Part shown: positions 10,517-20,821 of the stretch, piece by piece | How positions within the stretch are numbered: the stretch's first letter is position 1 | Layout: the number at the start of each line of letters is the position of its first letter | From: Siphonodentalium dalli | Lineage: Eukaryota > Mollusca > Scaphopoda > Gadilida > Siphonodentaliidae | Direction of reading: 5' to 3' | Length of the DNA stretch: 64,000 nucleotides | NCBI GenBank assembly: GCA_032622095.1 | Contig: CP136063.1 | Coordinates: 85,539,980-85,603,979 of the forward strand | Notes under the pieces: model-generated | Seen by the model: the letters and a program-made list of their open reading frames with translations, nothing else | Told to the model about the DNA's origin: nothing | The model's database searches: none | Translations under genes and position numbers: made by a program

Positions 10517-10904
10517 AATACTATAATTAGTCACCATTTGAAACATATGTCTCAGGAGATGCCCATAGAGAAATAGAAAACAGCTGAAATCATAGAATGA
10601 TTCCCCCCCCATTTTGGCTCCCAGAATTCAAACTAAAGATGAATTTTCAATGAAAGGGGAATCACTCTATCTTTAAGATATAGAGGTATTCCCCCTCCAT
10701 TGAAAATAATACACTTTTTACTACAATCTAGATGACAAAAACATGTTAGTAATTCAACAAAAACAACATTTCCACAGTTTATTACACCAGATAAGTTGAT
10801 AATACAATGTTTTGGTGCTTCCTCTTTCAAATGGTATATAATATGGCATATATTTTATATAATGTAATCTGGGGGTTCGAAAATTAAGTGGGCCTTTAAT
10901 GGTG
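10517..10904. other. Unrecognised sequence
   Basis: C-run at 10604-10611 and partially complementary patches (GGAATCACTCTATCTTTAAG, then TATAGAGGTATTCCCC); no gene supported. Confidence 0.35.
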
Positions 10905-11356
10905 GACCTATCCTACACCTTATCAAGTGATCCTGCTAATATGATATGACGCTAGTGGTCCTGCTGAATTTCTATGATGTGGGTAGGGCAAACTGATGAT
11001 GTTATGAAAAAGTACTGTTATTTTTTCTCTAGTTGTAATTTTCTCGGTGTTTGGCTAATTCGAGGGATTTAAGAAAAAACCAGTGTCTGTATGAAACGTT
11101 CAACGACATATATATTTATGAAAAATATAATAATGGCTGCGCTGGTGTTTCTATAACGACATGAATAACCATCTTGATTTTTCAACAACTAATACAACTG
11201 GTATTTGATACGCATGATGGCTTTTCCTGTATATGTGAAGATTATTGGAAACACCGCTAAAAAGACAAATTAAAAAAAATATAACGGTATCAGTTTGCCC
11301 TAACAGCATCATAGCAATTCAGCAGGACCACTTGACCAGGGGTGTATCCTCTTATC
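10905..11356. mobile_element. Element with ~70-bp inverted ends
   Basis: The left end contains GTGGTCCTGCTGAATTTCTA, TGATGTGGGTAGGGCAAACT and GATG. The right end carries the inverse (AGTTTGCCCTAACAGCATCA, TAGCAATTCAGCAGGACCAC, TTGACCAGGGGTGTA). About 280 bp of non-coding sequence lies between. Left copy has an extra partial repeat (GTGATCCTGCTAATATGATA). No target duplication could be read. Confidence 0.6.
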
Positions 11357-11950
11357 AATTCTTTGACTTAGTATTTTTTTATAATGACAATTTAAAATTT
11401 TCATAGGGGCATAAATAAACACCCTCTTCTTACTTGGAATGTGTCTATCAATTATTAAAAGGGTCTTCAGTTATCACCTTACCGGTAAGCTCAGAAATTG
11501 GCATCTTAAATACTCACTGGTCTACTAAACACCTTCCAAGTAAGATTTCTTCATCACTAGCTGGATTGCTTTTATTTTGGTAGGTGATTGAATTGGCTAA
11601 AAATACAGAATGAGAGAAGTTGGCCCAAATTTTTTCCTTCATTTATGGACCTATTTCAACTTGATTCCAGATGATATTGTTAGTTCATAATTCCTTGGCT
11701 GCCACAAAACTTGGTTTGTGTCTCAATTGGCATGAAATAAAGATTGCATTGAATGTTTTTCCTCCACTATTATGGAGATTTTTCAACTTTAAAATTTAGT
11801 TTGAAAATATTGACTCCTGGAAGAGAACTGCATCGTGTAATATGTCACATTGTTTAGGGGGACAGGGGACATGTGGCCAACTACATTTTATTCTTGAGAG
11901 TTGTCCAAAATAAACAAATACTTCAAAGCAACCACCTAATCTGTGGGATA
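11357..11950. other. Unrecognised AT-rich sequence
   Basis: GTTTACTTGGAATGTG/CACCTTCCAAGTAAG-type text near 11445 and 11530 hints at a weak inverted pair. No gene supported. Confidence 0.3.
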
Positions 11951-12060
11951 TACAGTAATTTCCTAAATAATTGACCCCTAATTATACCACAGCAGAATTA
12001 CAGGACATTTCCCATAATTCTGCTGTGGTTAAAGGGTCAGATACTTTGGGCATTACTGTT
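11951..12060. mobile_element. Family A, 110-bp internally deleted copy
   Basis: TACAGTAATTTCCTAAATAA to TTTGGGCATTACTGTT. Each arm is only about 50 bp, deleted from the GTAA block inward, and meets at ACAGGACATTTCCCATAATT. Right TA is replaced by TT. Confidence 0.7.
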
Positions 12061-12489
12061 TGACCAAGTGACTTTACTATACTGTTGGGAATGCTGGCAA
12101 ACTTTGGGCAGTACAGTATAGCTTGGTGTATATCACTTAAAGATACAGACTCCCCCCCCCCCACAAAATATTAATAAAAACAACATGAAATTCATTTTGA
12201 TGACATTTGTAACATTATACCCCAAAATGGTGAATAAATATCTGTTTTCACCCATATTTGAATTAAATGGGGTCAAGAGAGAGAAATTCAATCAACACTA
12301 CACAATGATCACTGCTGTACAACATATTAAAATAGCAGCATCTGTTGTCCCATCGATTTGCAGACACTTGGAAAGAAAAAATAATGTCTAATGACAGAAG
12401 CTTTTTTTTGTACTGGTCTCTTCAACTCAGAATGATTCTTTTATAGAATGTCTATATCTATATTTGCGAATGTCTGTCTGTCTGTGTTC
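12061..12489. other. Unrecognised sequence with a 68-codon ORF
   Basis: The + strand ORF at 12185-12391 has no splice signals or recognisable domain and is not supported. A CTGTCTGTCTGT run at about 12473-12486 precedes the array. Confidence 0.3.
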
Positions 12490-13190
12490 TATAGAAATTC
12501 ACAGGAGACCATCTAGATGGCACCAAAGGGGTCTACTAGGGGTAACTTTTTACGAGAAAGATAATGGTGTGGGTTAGGATTTTCTAAAGTGACGCCGTTG
12601 TTGTCAGGGGCAGAAAAGGGGAAGGGGCGGAGAAAAAAATTTGTCACCGATTGCCACGGAACTGATACATAATCATCCCCATGATATAAGGAATCTGATG
12701 GTGTGGTTTAAATATGTCAAAAGTGGCGCCGTTCGAGTCAGGGATGCATGGAAGGGGAGAGGGGTACCAAAATTGAAAAACTAAGTTTAGCGCCGAGGGA
12801 TTATATAGATGGCACCAAACGGGTCTACTACTTTTTACGAGAAAGATAATGGTGCGGGTTAGAATTTTCTAAAGTGACGCCGTTGTCAGGGGCAGGAGAG
12901 GGGGGGGGGGGGGGGGGGGGGGGGGCAGAAAAAATGTTTGTCGCCGATTGCCACAAAACTTATATATAATCATTCCCATGATATGAGGAATCTAATGGTG
13001 TTGTTTAAATATGTCAAAAGTGGCGCCATTCGTGTCAGGGATGCACGAAAGGGGAGAGGGGCACCAAAATTGATAAAACTAATTTTAGCGCCGATTTCCA
13101 CCAAATTGATATATATTCTTCTCCATGATACAAGGAATCTAATTGGCGATTTAAAGACTCCAAATTGCTGTCGTTTCAAACGGTGCTAAC
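12490..13190 (+). repeat. Diverged tandem array, ~150-bp units (block 1)
   Basis: Units repeat the order: ATGATAT(A/G)AGGAATCTAAT, GGTGTGGTTTAAATATGTCA, AAAGTGGCGCC(A/G)TTCG, GTCAGGGATGCA, GGGGAGAGGGGCACCAAAAT, TTTAGCGCCGATT(T/G)CCACC. A higher-order unit of about 310 bp is visible because every second unit carries GATGGCACCAAA(G/C)GGGTCTA. A G-run of about 25 bases occupies 12901-12925. Not coding: frames are interrupted in every unit. Confidence 0.7.
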
Positions 13191-13534
13191 TTGGTAAAAT
13201 GATCTACGACCGAGAATGACAAGTTGTGTTCAGCAATAAAATTACTGAATAGAATTTCAGCCTTCCTCGTCTCGTCTACTGCATCGTGTGTTGCCTTCTT
13301 AAAAAAAATTGTCATTTGCCCAGATGATTGTACATTCTTATTCAACTGTAGGTGTTGTGCTGAATTTCCATGTCGTGTCGCATCATTTTTGCCGCCGTGA
13401 CCGATACAAAAGTGGATATTGCAAACCTTACAATGAGCCATATTCTCTCCGCGATCACTTCGCATTATCCACGTCATTTCAGGGGACCACGAGTCCTTAA
13501 ACTTTGAATTGTATCGTCGGCGTTTTTTTCGGTC
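13187..13534 (-). pseudogene. hAT-like transposase N-terminal fragment (BED/TTF-type zinc finger)
   Basis: On the minus strand a 154-codon ORF (13151-13615) contains about 115 residues that look like the start of a hAT-superfamily transposase-like protein. Seen in the sequence: a basic start (DRKKRRRYNSKFKDSW), a Cys-x2-Cys pair (HCKVC) followed by GHGGKNDATRH and a second His (AQH), the arrangement of BED/TTF-type zinc fingers, then a hydrophobic stretch (ILFSNFIAEHNLSFSVVDHF). From memory of the family, the ITNFI..HNL..AVADH region is typical of these proteins just past the zinc finger. The catalytic DDE domain and dimerisation region are absent, and the reading runs out into ~150-bp repeat sequence at TKLAPF. 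The first 27 codons are also flanking sequence. It is a 5' transposase remnant rather than a working gene. Confidence 0.6.
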
Positions 13535-14050
13535 TTTCCACAGAATCAGACATTTAAAAAATATATAATGTATGGTCGCCAATTTACCGAGACATATATA
13601 AATGACCATAGTCAATGGGCTTCCTATATATAGGGGTCATGCATAAAGCTCGTTTGTAATTCAATATGAAAACAATCTGGGATAGTTAATATTAGTTATA
13701 TAACGTGATGTTGCTCATCTCATTCCTCCTTTGTTTGTTAAAACATTTGGCGACAAACCATTTATTGCCAGACTAATTACCCGCGGCACATTGGCAGCTA
13801 CTCCAAGCTATCGCGGTATTATTGCATAACAACAGTGTCTGCACCGCATGCTAAACAATCGCACCCATATAGTCTCACATATTCTCGCTTACTGCGTTAT
13901 AGTACAACGAAAACGAAAGTAACTTTTAATTATTTTTTTGTTTGAGAAGATTGTTTCAAACCGTGAGATTAGGAGGTGTCGCCGTGACACCGTGAGATGC
14001 ATGCTGATTGTTGCTGAAAGCGGGAGTCTCACGGCGAAACCGTGACAAGT
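13535..14050. other. Spacer between hAT fragment and array block 2
   Basis: Mildly CpG-rich patch near 13965-14050 with GTGAGATTAGG, ACCGTGAGATGC and GGAGTCTCACGGCG, i.e. short inverted GTGAGA/TCTCAC words. Minus-strand ORF at 13889-14134 crosses this patch and the array and is not supported. Confidence 0.35.
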
Positions 14051-14780
14051 AACAGGTCTGGACTCGTTTGGATGAAAGATTGTGGGAGGGGCACTCAATT
14101 TGATAAGAATGGGTTTAGTCGCCAATTCCACCACACTTATGCAATAAGAGGAGTCTAATGATGTGCATGTTTAAATCTGTCAAAAGTGGCGTCATTCGAA
14201 TCAGGGGTGAACTGAAAGGTAGAGGGGCACCAATATGTATACGCAATAATTTTAGTGCCAATTTCAATCAAAGTGATACGGATTCTTACCCATAATACGA
14301 GGAGTATGATCGTGTGATTTAAAGATGCCATATTGGTGCTGTTTGGGTGAGAGATGGGGGTGGGTGGGCACTAAATTTTATCAAAATTTGTTTAGTCGCT
14401 GATTAGTACCAACTTATAAATAATCATCTCCATGATATCAGGAGCCTAATTGTGTGGTTTAAGGATGTCACAGGCTGTTACAAGTGGGGCCTTTCGAATC
14501 AGGATGCATAGAGGGTGAGAGGAACACAAAAAAAGATGAACAATATGTTTAGCCGATTTCCATCAGATTGGTACATATTCTTTTCCGTGATATGTGAAAT
14601 CTAATCGTGTGGTTTAGATACGCCAAATTGGTGCCATTTGGATGAGAGATATGGGGGCGCTAAATTTGATACGAATTTGTATACTCGCCATTTTTCACCA
14701 ATTATATATATATTTATATTATATTTCCATAATGAGTCTTAAGTGTGTGGTTCAATGATGACAAAAGAGGCACCAAATCG
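14051..14780 (+). repeat. Diverged tandem array, ~150-bp units (block 2)
   Basis: Same landmarks as 12490-13190 but more diverged and with units switching between 'AAAGTGGC...' and 'CAAATTGGTGC(C/T)(A/G)TTTG'. The array is therefore at least 2.2 kb long with the hAT transposase fragment lodged between blocks. Confidence 0.6.
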
Positions 14781-15729
14781 TGCGTGTTAAAAAAAGTATA
14801 ATGAGCTTGCAAAACAGATACATAGAAGAAAGCATTAATCGTTTATTTCTCATTTTTATTTAAGAGATACACATATTCTTGCAAACTGAGAGACCTCGAA
14901 CTGTCGGAGGATTGCATACTAGAATGGATCATGTATATATTATAACACAATTGAGTCTGTTCCATTCAATATTGTTTCCACACAAAAAAAAATACAATAA
15001 ACCACTCAAAATCGCGCTCTGTGTCGGGCACATGTAGCTGATATACGTGCGTAGCAACATTTCTTTTAAACTGAGAATATTTCGCGAATATATAGCGCCA
15101 TGAACAGAGGAGCACCTGGGCATTTCTTTAAAACATCAGTATCTTCCTGGAGATATGATAGCCAGGTGTCCTCAAAATCTTAAGTTTAACCAACTAGATT
15201 GATTGATACATCTCTATATAGTAAATCCCAATTGTCGTCTTTAAATTTTGCGAACTAATATGTTATGATGTTCATGTTTCATGTCATAACGTCTGACGTA
15301 TACGCAGAAACTGTTGTAAATAAATAAATACTTCTTCATTAGTGTAACGGATTAATCGCGAAAACAAGATGACAATCGACAAGGTGCATGAGCCACTACT
15401 TATATTCGATGTGTAAGAATCATGTTTTTGTGATGCTCTTTGAATATACAATTTGTAATGTAAACAAAACAATATTCAGTACTGTTAAAGTGACTTGTCA
15501 ACAAACATCTCTAATCATGTAGTTAGTTCAAATATTTTAGTCTGAATAAGAATTTCAGAATATCTTACAATGCTTTAACCTTTTCCAATGTTTGCCGTCA
15601 AATTTTGACTAAAGTTGGTACCAGTATATTATTGGACAAATTGGACTTTTATCGGTAATTCCACTGTAACTGTAATATTTACATAAGAATCGTTTTGACA
15701 TGCAATTCTCATTATTAGATAGTTATTAT
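14781..15729. other. Unrecognised AT-rich sequence
   Basis: About 950 bp without family members. Minus-strand ORFs of 62-64 codons here lack splice sites or familiar motifs. Confidence 0.35.
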
Positions 15730-16046
15730 TATGCAGCATTAAAGATCCTGTGCCAGTGCATTCTCTTATATATGCTAGTCTCCCATAGGGAGCCTCACAT
15801 ATATAAAATAATGCACTGACTTACAACGTCAAGGTAAATATTGTTAGGCCAATGTATTCTCTAATATATGCCCTATGTGAGACTCAGATATATAAGAGAA
15901 TGCACTGACTTACATAGTCAAGGTAAATGTTGTTAGGCCAATGTATTCTGTAATATATGCCCTATGGGAGACTCGCATATATAAGAGAATGCATTGGCAC
16001 AGGAGTTTCACAAACTGTCAGAAAGCTCCAGTCATGGAAGGGTTAA
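15730..16046 (-). mobile_element. Family C2 element with three hairpin modules
   Basis: Read on the minus strand it starts TTAACCCTTCCATGACTGGA; at the other end is CAGCATTAAAGATCCTGTGC. The C-hairpin module occurs at about 15754-15812, 15848-15905 and 15938-15996, separated by ACTTACA..GTCAAGGTAAAT and TTGTTAGGCCAATGTATTCT. Most copies have two modules, so one was duplicated here. Confidence 0.75.
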
Positions 16047-16134
16047 TAATGAAAATAAGAATTTTTTTTTTTAAGTCAATCTATTTTTTCCTTTACTTGT
16101 TGATGATGGGTTTGTTTTACAAATTGATATGATA

Positions 16135-16823
16135 CTAGCTGGGGTCCCCAGCGTTGCTCAGGTGAAGAATGTGTAAACCATTATTGGCCATTCAAGTAAT
16201 TTAAATCCCCACATCACCAATGCACCAATTTTGGGCTGATATTAAATGCTCTTTATTGATCATATCATTTATTAGTCTCCTTTAAGTCATCTGTGGACAA
16301 AAGCACCTATATTTATCCCATGACATTCCCCTGGTCAGGTGAACCATATATACCAATTTTCATACATATCTTCTAAGCTGATAAGGAACACTCTTTATTG
16401 CCCTATAAGTCATCCGAGATCAATGAAATCTATCTCATGACACTCGATGGGTCAATTTATCCCCGTGTTTCAATTTTCACCAACCAGATTGCAACCATTC
16501 TGGGTATATATTTAATTATGTAGTTAAATTAATTATTAGTGCCATTTAAGACAGCTGAGATTAATGGTACCTATCTAATAAGATTCCCCGAGTCAAATTA
16601 CCCATGTGTACAAATTTTCAGCTTCTGTTTGGTCGTCTCTAGCCAAAATATATACATAATAATTGTTAGTGATATTTTAAGACATCTGATGTGAATGGGA
16701 CGTATCTGATAATGCTCACTGAGTCAAATTACTCCTATATATAAATTTTCAGCTCCGATGGTCCAGTCCTTTGGTCGCCAATAAAACGAACGAACAAAAA
16801 GAATTGAGTTTTATTAGCATAGA
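16135..16823 (-). mobile_element. Non-autonomous Helitron-type element, copy 2
   Basis: Inverse orientation to copy 1: CTAGCTGGGGTCCCCAGCGT, TGCTCAGGTGAAGAATGTG at its 3' end, and GAGTTTTATTAGCATAGA at its 5' end. Bordered by A and T as expected. Internal AAGTCATCTGAG(G/A)TCA repeats correspond to those of copy 1, inverted. Confidence 0.72.
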
Positions 16824-16827
16824 TTTT

Positions 16828-16995
16828 GCATGAATTAACCGACTATGAAGGCCTTGATTTAAGTACATATGCACCTGCGCTTTCGCATGAATTAACCGAC
16901 TATGAAGGCCTTGATTTAAGTACATATGCACCTGCGCTTTCGCATGAATTAACCGACTATGAAGGCCTTGATTTAAGTACATATGCACCTGCGCT
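16828..16995. repeat. 57-bp direct triplicate, open on both strands
   Basis: Three copies (57, 57 and 54 bp) with no mismatch that I can see: GCATGAATTAACCGACTATG, AAGGCCTTGATTTAAGTACA, TATGCACCTGCGCTTTC. Because 57 is 19 codons, all frames repeat. The + frame reads HELTDYEGLDLSTYAPALS three times and the minus frame is also open (84 codons). The array starts five bases beyond the Helitron 5' end. No start or splice context supports translation; a young minisatellite is the simplest view. Confidence 0.85.
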
Positions 16996-16999
16996 GAAT

Positions 17000-17947
17000 G
17001 CATTATTATTTCAGAGTATGGCTTTCTATTGCATTCATTGCAGCCGTTTGCAATAACTCACTCAAGATATCAATGCGATTGCGGGTAGTTTTATACTTAT
17101 CATGCCAGAAGTCGCTCATCAGCTTCATACTCAGTCACTGAGCTCTTTGCACGATTTCGTAATTGACAATTATTGTCAAAGTTTGGAAATCTTCCAGTTT
17201 ACAGCCTATGAAGTGATATATGCAATTTTCCTTTAATTTTAAAAATCCATCAATCTTTGAAGATATCGACTTATCGAAAATTTGCTTTGGTACAGTCGTT
17301 TATCGCTTCTGATTGATAAAGTAACATGAACTTATCTCCTTGAGTTGTTTATTCTATTTAAATCTGGATTTGAGATGTTTAGCTTGGGTTCGTATATGTA
17401 TTTTCTGGCCCTAACATGTCAGACATAGTTTCATTTTGATAGCGAAATTCCTGTTGACTGAAGGTGCACCTAGAGGCAGGTCATTGACTCTGAGACGTAA
17501 TTTACTGGCTTCAATGTCTCAGTTTAGAAGTGACACCAAAGGGCCTCAAAACATGGTGCCGGACATTTGCAGACAAACCTGAAACAGCGGGATAGTAACT
17601 CAATGTCTGGACAATGGTTATTTTGGGTTCCATGGTTGGTAGCCCATCGGTTTGAGAGTTATTTTGCACATTGTGATAACAATCCATAGAAAGCGAAGTG
17701 CATTCTATGCCAAAAAGATTGACATTGCCATAATGTGGAATCTGCTTTGGTTATAGTCATGCAATCGAAGAAACAAGGTGATGTGATAAAGCTTACAAAT
17801 AGGCTGCAGTTAAAAAATAATAATGTTTTCCCTCACCTATCATGGGTAATATGCATATTGATGCCAAACTTAATAATTGAACACAAGAAATAGCAACACA
17901 CTCTTTTTCCACAGCTTTCAACCCCACTGCCTTTATCAAAGGCAATA
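17000..17947. other. Largely unrecognised; B2 relic at 17537-17573
   Basis: GGGCCTCAAAACATGGTGCC then GGACATTTGCAGACAAACCT matches the left terminus of the B2 element at 26897 without the hairpins. Otherwise nothing recognised, and no splice-bounded ORF. Confidence 0.4.
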
Positions 17948-18366
17948 TCTCATATATATTTTGAAGACCTCTGTTTGTCTGTCTGTCTGTATGTATGTTT
18001 GTTTGTCATTGATACAAATCTACGATTCTCGACCGATCGGGACGAAACTTGGTACGTGTGTGTAGTTTGACCAGGCGGTGGACGTTGTCGTATTGGCGAG
18101 CCCGTGCGGCGCCCGCTTCGTGCATGCGCAGACGATATCTCGGAAACGGGTGGAGCTATCGACTTGAAATTTGCTATGTGAATGTATCTTGCCCCGGATA
18201 CGAATTTTATCGGGTCGCCGAGCCCGTGCGACGCCAGCTTCGCACATGCGCAGACCAGATCTCGGAAACGGGTAGACCTATCGACTTGAAATTTCGGGCT
18301 GGGTAGAGATATCGACTTGAAATTTGGTTTTTGAATAGCCTGGACAACGTCGGCCTCATCGGCTAG
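17948..18366 (+). mobile_element. Probable Helitron-related or unclassified repeat with internal duplicates
   Basis: Begins TCTCATATATATTTTGAAGA, has CTGTCTGTCTGTATGTATGT, then two or three GC-rich modules (CGAGCCCGTGCG, GC(G/A)CATGCGCAGAC, ATCTCGGAAACGGGT, ATCGACTTGAAATTT), and ends GGACAACGTCGGCCTCATCG then GCTAG before T. The end resembles a Helitron 3' terminus with a damaged stem. Both-strand ORFs here are products of the modules. Confidence 0.5.
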
Positions 18367-19120
18367 TAGCTATATATTTACATATTAAGGATATATATGT
18401 TTGTATTTGTACCATGGTGGTGTATGGCAGCAACTACAGTGCAACCTCTTGTTAACATTTGCTGACTTTGTTTTGTGTCTGGACTGGAGGATAACTTTAG
18501 TTATTGTTATCTGATTGCTTTCAAATTTTTCATCTGTTACCTTCATGAAACTGCAGGTCAATTAGTGTACAGTCCGATTATTTCTTATTGAGTTTTGTCC
18601 ATTTTTCACTCAAGTTTACTAATTATTTTGGTGTCCAAATCAGTCCAAATGATGATTTATAGTTCTGAGTTTAATATATGAATGCTTTCAAACAAATGAA
18701 ACTAGATATCATAACAATATATGCAAAAATTTCCTTCTAAGAATGGCCAAAAAAAGCCACATTTTTGTAGGGAGGGGGTCATGTTTTGAAGCGACCTTTT
18801 ATTAAGATGTAAATAACGTCATAGTTCACACACAAAAAATCTCCCAAAGAGATCAAGATCAGTTTGGACTAATAATACCCATGAAAAATGTGCTGGCTAA
18901 TATTTCTTAAACTGATGTCTGATTTCACTGAGACCAAAAATCTTTGGAATTCCCAAATGAAACTAACAGTTCAATGATGAAGAAAGTATCTTTCCCACTA
19001 ACTATCTTATCCCCTTATCACGCTACCCAGTGGTGATTTATGGTCCTTTCTGCATGATATGTGCTTTACATCCATCAGTATGCCCTGATATGATCTCACC
19101 ATACAGACCCCTGCTTGAAG
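18367..19120. other. Unrecognised AT-rich sequence
   Basis: No family members or splice-bounded ORFs seen. Confidence 0.35.
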
Positions 19121-19500
19121 TTACCCATCACTGGCCATTAAATCTAATTGGATGAGTTTTTATCAAACCCCTAAAACTCTATCATGTCAGTGTTTTCTTA
19201 TGAGTCTCATATTAAGAGTTCTTGACCTTGACATTGGGGGTTCTTTTAGCAGTTAGTACCTTCCAGCACAAACTGTCTTTACAGAGGCATTTCTGCCAAG
19301 TGCTGCATACAGTAATGCTCTAATTAATCCACTCCTTAACCACAGCAGAATTATGGGTAACTTTTCAGGATTTTGTCAGAAATATGGCTTGTTGCCATTC
19401 ATCGGAAAGCTCTCACCGGGATAACATTAAATGTAGGAATTTGAACATTTACACTGAAGTGTAATACCAGACAAAAAGATAATATCTTCTTAAAGTGATG
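19121..19500 (+). repeat. Duplicated segment P, copy 1 (contains a half family A)
   Basis: Aligned with 20025-20315: TTACCCATCA(C/T)TGGC(C/T)ATTA, GTTTTTATCAAACCC, CATGTCAGTGTTTTC, GAGTTCTTGACCTTGACA, GTACCTTCCAGCACA, AAGTGCTGCATA. Copy 1 has family A sequence after GCTGCATA; copy 2 continues directly into TTCTTCAGGGATAACTTTAA. Confidence 0.7.
19310..19420 (+). mobile_element. Solo left arm of family A
   Basis: CAGTAATGCTCTAATTAATC through GTTGCCATTCATCGGAAAGC to TCTCAC, i.e. exactly one arm ending at the palindrome centre. Right arm and right TA are missing. Paralog copy 2 of segment P lacks it. Confidence 0.8.
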
Positions 19501-19824
19501 TGAAACACTCCAGTAGAGTGATCAATTAGAAATATTAATTCAAATTGAAACACACAACATCGTTCTTATATATTAATTAAATGCAGTGCTCTAAATGGCA
19601 AAATCATTTGTGCTAGTTTATCGCCGATAGTTGCGTCCAGAATCGAAATGTAAATATTTCCAATTGAGCTCAGTTCAGAACATTTTTTCTATGGAGTTGT
19701 ATGGTTGATTTGCTTGGGATTTTCTGCTATGTTAGTAAAATGATGTATTCCCACAGTTGGCATAGCACCTGAGTACTAACTTATCAGTTTCTTGCACCGG
19801 AACAAGTCCATAATATGGCTTTAA
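19490..19824 (+). mobile_element. Family F element, copy 2
   Basis: TTAAAGTGATGTGAAACACT to CCATAATATGGCTTTAA, containing TTTATCGCCGATAGTTGC and TGGCATAGCACCTGAGTACT. About 40 bp shorter than the other two copies. Confidence 0.65.
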
Positions 19825-20024
19825 ATGTCACTTTTGTGAATAATTTCTCATCTAAGTTATGAAATTCAATCACATGTAATAGATCTAGAGTATGAGAGGC
19901 TTCACATATACAAAAGAAATTATAGCATATAGCAGGGGTTGTTGAAGATGTGAGGGGCCACAACCTTCAGAAGAACCCTTTTTACAATGTAAAAACATTT
20001 GTACAAAGACCTGGGCTTAAAGCT

Positions 20025-20340
20025 ACCCATCATTGGCTATTAAATCTAATTGAATGTGTTTTTATCAAACCCGGAAAACACTCATGATCATGTCAGTGTT
20101 TTCCTCCCGAGTTTCATATTGAGTTCTTGACCTTGACAGGTCTCTTATTAGTTGTTTATAGTACCTTCCAGCACACACTGTCTTTACACAGGCAATTGTT
20201 CTAAGTGCTGCATATTCTTCAGGGATAACTTTAAATGTCGGAATTTGAAAGGTTGTATATTAACATTGAAATGTTTTAACACCAGACGAAAGCAGAATAT
20301 CTTCTGGAAATGGCTCTTTCTTGAATATTCTTTCAACCAA
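20025..20340 (+). repeat. Duplicated segment P, copy 2 (empty site)
   Basis: Uninterrupted partner of 19121-19500, continuing through TTTAAATGTCGGAATTTGAA and ACACCAGACGAAAGCAGAAT. The 71-codon ORF across it is not conserved in copy 1. Confidence 0.65.
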
Positions 20341-20544
20341 ATTGTGAAAATTCGATCATGTAAATAGAGCAGAGGACACTTGGGGTTTCAAAGCAACAGC
20401 AGAATATCTCGCAAAAATCAGGGATGGTGGAAACTATAAGGGCATGGGTGGCGCAACATTCAAAACGGAACTTTTCCCGATGTTAATATACATGTATGTA
20501 TTTGTACTGTAGTGAGTGAGGCATCAGTCAAGGAAACGAAGGAA

Positions 20545-20821
20545 CTTGCATAGACCATACTTCGTCACCCTGTTTTCTACACAGTAATGCCCTAAATAAT
20601 CTCGGAGAGAGCTTTCCGATGAATGGCAACAAGCCATATTTCCGACTAAATCCTGAAAAGTTACCCATAATTCTGCTGTGGTTAAGGAGTCGATTATTTA
20701 GGGCATTACTGTAATTATTAGCAATTTTGAGTATTGCTCTATCTCCAGTAAGAGGTTCAATTATTGACTTGAATTCATTTGACTCAGTTATAATCTCGAA
20801 GGGTTCCTGTGTGGAAAGTTA
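20545..20821 (+). repeat. Duplicated segment Q, copy 1 (interrupted twice by family A)
   Basis: CATAGACCATACTTCGTCAC, CTGTTTTCTA, then a family A insertion, then ATTATTAGCAATTTTGAGTA through GGTTCCTGTGTGGAAAGTTA, then another insertion, and GCTGTTAAAAGTGTACTTAC at 21601. The uninterrupted partner is 21995-22175. Confidence 0.7.
20582..20711. mobile_element. Family A copy, left arm mostly deleted
   Basis: CAGTAATGCCCTAAATAATC is joined directly to TCGGAGAGAGCTTTCC and a full right arm. Left flank is CTACA, right flank TA; the empty paralog reads TTTTCTATAATTATTAG, so the left TA has mutated to CA and the duplication is TA. Confidence 0.85.

Noticed and set aside
12901-12925. Poly-G and other homopolymer runs as functional sites
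   Set aside because: Long G or C runs (8411, 12901, 21031, 25177, 26154, 53887) are simple-sequence tracts and may also be prone to assembly error.
16749-17056. Two opposite ORFs as a repeat protein gene
   Set aside because: Both strands are open simply because the unit length is a multiple of three and lacks stops; no promoter, splice or start context.
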